Positions 62,618 to 64,000 of a stretch of DNA of 64,000 bases are shown here, piece by piece. The notes beneath the pieces are model-generated. The model saw only the letters and a list, made by a program, of their open reading frames with translations, made no database searches and was not told the origin of the DNA. Each line of letters starts with the position of its first letter. The first letter of the stretch is position 1. Position numbers and translations under genes: made by a program. This DNA is from Neisseriaceae bacterium (GTDB lineage: Bacteria; Pseudomonadota; Gammaproteobacteria; Burkholderiales; Neisseriaceae): positions 37,996 through 101,995 of the forward strand of contig JAFTFY010000003.1 of NCBI GenBank assembly GCA_017458185.1. The letters are read 5' to 3'.

Positions 62618-63649
62618 ATGAACAGCAAACAGCAAACAGCAAACAAGCATAACTGCTTAACTTTTAACGATTTATCGTTATTCAAAAACGGCATTTCTCG
62701 CCGACTTCTTCCTTTCACCCTTTCCATTTCATTATTATCACTCACCGCCTGTGGCACGATGACGGGTATTCCTGCTCATGGTGGCGGCAAACGCTTTGCG
62801 GTGGAACAAGAGTTAATTTCTGCTTCAAGCCGTGCGGCGGTTAAAAATATTGATTTATCCGCCCTGCAAGGCAAAAAAGTCGCTGTTTTTGTATCGATGA
62901 TAGGCGATCAAGGTTCGGGCGTGATGACGGGCGGGCGTTATTCGATTGACGCTTTAATTCGTGGCGAATATCAAAATATTCCCAATGCCATTACCACATA
63001 CGGCTACCCTACTTATGAAACCACAGCCAGCACTGCGTCATCATCTTTGGCAAGTGCCACCACTTCCACCAGTGTTTTGAATGCCCCAAGTTATTCCAAA
63101 ACCAAGCAAGACGGCGTTGCCGCTCGTGCAGGTGCAGGCTTAAATGTTCAAGGCTTGGGCGAATATAAAAACGAAACCTTAATTCAAAATCCGCAAGACG
63201 GCTCATTTTTATCGCGTTTAATTCAAACGGTGATGTTCTTAAAAGGCGTGCAAGTTGTGCCCAGTGAGTACGCCGATGTGGATTTATTTGTGAATGTCGA
63301 TGTTTTTGGCACAATTCGTAGCCGCACCGAATATCACTTACTTAACAGCGAACAGTTGAAATCACAAACCAAGATTGAATACTTTGCGATTGACAAAGCC
63401 ACGCGTCAAATTGTGATTAAGCCCACTGTGTCCGCCTTTGAAAGTCAATACAAAGAAAAATATGTTCTTTGGACGGGTCCTTATAAAACGGTGAAAACCG
63501 TTAAATCGGCTGACCCATTAATGGTGGATTTTTCCGATATTTCAAACAATTCAAGCATTTCAGGCAGCCTGAATAATGAGTTTTCAAATCAAGAAAATCA
63601 AACAGGCGAAATGCCGTCCGATGAAGTTATTAGAAACCGCAGAAGATAA
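62618..63649 (+). CDS. mafA: MafA, surface lipoprotein (adhesin) of the Maf polymorphic-toxin island
   Basis: MafA is a neisserial glycolipid-binding surface lipoprotein encoded beside the secreted toxin MafB. The 343-residue precursor contains the unmistakable MafA core: [87 protein letters not shown] and [33 protein letters not shown]. The lipobox cysteine is near residue 45, preceded by an unusually long, basic N-terminal part (about 30 residues). AAAAAAGGTGTTATA precedes the ATG at 62618. The codons after the start contain a heptanucleotide repeat. An uptake palindrome is read as [10 protein letters not shown] near the end. Confidence 0.95.
   Translation: MNSKQQTANKHNCLTFNDLSLFKNGISRRLLPFTLSISLLSLTACGTMTGIPAHGGGKRFAVEQELISASSRAAVKNIDLSALQGKKVAVFVSMIGDQGSGVMTGGRYSIDALIRGEYQNIPNAITTYGYPTYETTASTASSSLASATTSTSVLNAPSYSKTKQDGVAARAGAGLNVQGLGEYKNETLIQNPQDGSFLSRLIQTVMFLKGVQVVPSEYADVDLFVNVDVFGTIRSRTEYHLLNSEQLKSQTKIEYFAIDKATRQIVIKPTVSAFESQYKEKYVLWTGPYKTVKTVKSADPLMVDFSDISNNSSISGSLNNEFSNQENQTGEMPSDEVIRNRRR
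62621..62641 (+). repeat. Heptanucleotide repeat in the 5' coding region of mafA
   Basis: AACAGCA is repeated exactly three times directly after the ATG and followed by AACA. A change of one unit would shift the frame of the signal peptide, so slippage could switch mafA on and off. Three units are few for efficient slippage. Confidence 0.7.
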
Positions 63650-63661
63650 GGAGTAGTCAAA

Positions 63662-64000
63662 ATGAAAAACCCATTCAAAAAACTTTCAGGCAGCCTGAAA
63701 CGAATTTTAGGCGTAACAACATTAGCCACAGCGGTTTTATTGTCGCCTGTGGCGAATGCCGAATTAGCCAATGATCCGTTTATTCGAGACGGCGTAACCG
63801 ACCGCAAAAACTTTGAACCTGGTGGCAAATATCATCTATTCGGCACACCACGCGGCACAGTTACCAATCGGGGCGGACAAATCAATATCGACACGCTCAA
63901 CCATTTGAAAGTGGGCAATCTTGATATTGAACAAGGCATTATTCACGGCGAAATTACCTACCACACCGATTTTCGTGGTCAGGGACACGGCTGGGAAGTG
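63662..64000 (+). CDS. mafB: MafB, secreted polymorphic toxin (5' part, runs off window)
   Basis: The frame from the ATG at 63662 (AAGGAGTAGTCAAA upstream) stays open for 113 codons to the window edge. It has a signal peptide MKNPFKKLSGSLKRILGVTT...ALLSPVANA and then ELANDPFIRDGVTDRKNFEPGGKYHLFGT, GQINIDTLNHLKVGNLDIEQGIIHGEITYHTDF, the N-terminal MafB (DUF1020) domain. Full MafB proteins end in variable nuclease or other toxin domains, with immunity gene mafI and silent cassettes downstream; these lie outside the window. An uptake palindrome is used as coding sequence inside the signal peptide. mafA ends 12 bases before. Confidence 0.93.
   Translation, partial: MKNPFKKLSGSLKRILGVTTLATAVLLSPVANAELANDPFIRDGVTDRKNFEPGGKYHLFGTPRGTVTNRGGQINIDTLNHLKVGNLDIEQGIIHGEITYHTDFRGQGHGWEV

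Noticed and set aside
62591..62619. Consensus promoter taken as the main mafA promoter
   Set aside because: Its -10 overlaps the start codon, so its RNA would lack the ATG; an upstream promoter at 62456 is preferred, though the overlap itself is reported as a finding.

Overview
The window looks like a chromosomal segment of a low-GC (roughly 40% by eye) member of the Neisseriaceae, most likely from the Simonsiella / Alysiella / Kingella side of the family. The main reason is the 17-bp palindrome TTTCAGGCWGCCTGAAA (W = A or T), present in roughly one hundred complete or near-complete copies by eye. It carries the Kingella-type (AGGCAGCCTGAA) and Simonsiella-type (AGGCTGCCTGAA) DNA uptake sequences on opposite strands. 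Protein content agrees: MafA/MafB, LigE, ComEC, PilT/PilU, a Slam-type surface lipoprotein, an Acp/MliC-like lipoprotein and BamC. The genus is an inference.

Layout. 0-1.6 kb: tail of a type I restriction specificity gene, a hicAB toxin-antitoxin pair and hairpin-rich repeats. 1.6-5.7 kb: ligE, a Thg1-like gene, thiS, lolA and nadE with a degenerate amidase domain. 5.7-9.3 kb: an accessory array of a SUKH-like protein, an LRR-DUF1963 protein and a DUF1963 protein. 9.3-15.2 kb: M16 peptidase, YgjP-like hydrolase, orphan efflux outer-membrane protein, gmhB. 15.2-17.2 kb: a repeat module, an operator-like inverted repeat and a lone DUF6119/TIGR04141 gene. 17.2-26.9 kb: housekeeping genes (prlC, folK-pcnB, kdsB, Trm112, pyrH, ABC permease) with an LRR pseudogene between kdsB and Trm112. 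27-38.5 kb: ftsZ, pyrD, yggS, pilT-pilU, fabI, surface lipoprotein, purC, methyltransferase, pgeF. 38.6-39.7 kb: a secreted toxin-like gene overlapping a DUF4279 gene. 39.8-46.6 kb: dapA-bamC, a likely small RNA, a DUF4149 gene, a glutaredoxin-like gene, xerD, and an unusual operon of three tiny membrane proteins plus a membrane-tethered PstS-like protein. 47-56.4 kb: part of an aryl-polyene cluster (ApeC-K equivalents) split by ligA. 56.5-62.3 kb: lipoprotein, dgkA, aceK, a DnaA-box-rich AT-rich region, comEC. 62.6-64 kb: mafA and the start of mafB, running off the end.

Themes. Natural transformation is well represented: uptake sequences, PilT/PilU retraction, ComEC channel and periplasmic LigE. 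Inter-strain competition is the second theme: HicAB, restriction, MafB, the toxin-like/DUF4279 pair and orphan immunity-like genes. The third is small repeats between genes: uptake palindromes, a modular repeat whose linkers are conserved while its stems vary but stay paired, Correia-like miniature elements, and CACACGGATT inverted-repeat cassettes. No rRNA, tRNA, CRISPR array or intact insertion sequence was recognised. All family names come from reading the translations, not from database searches.
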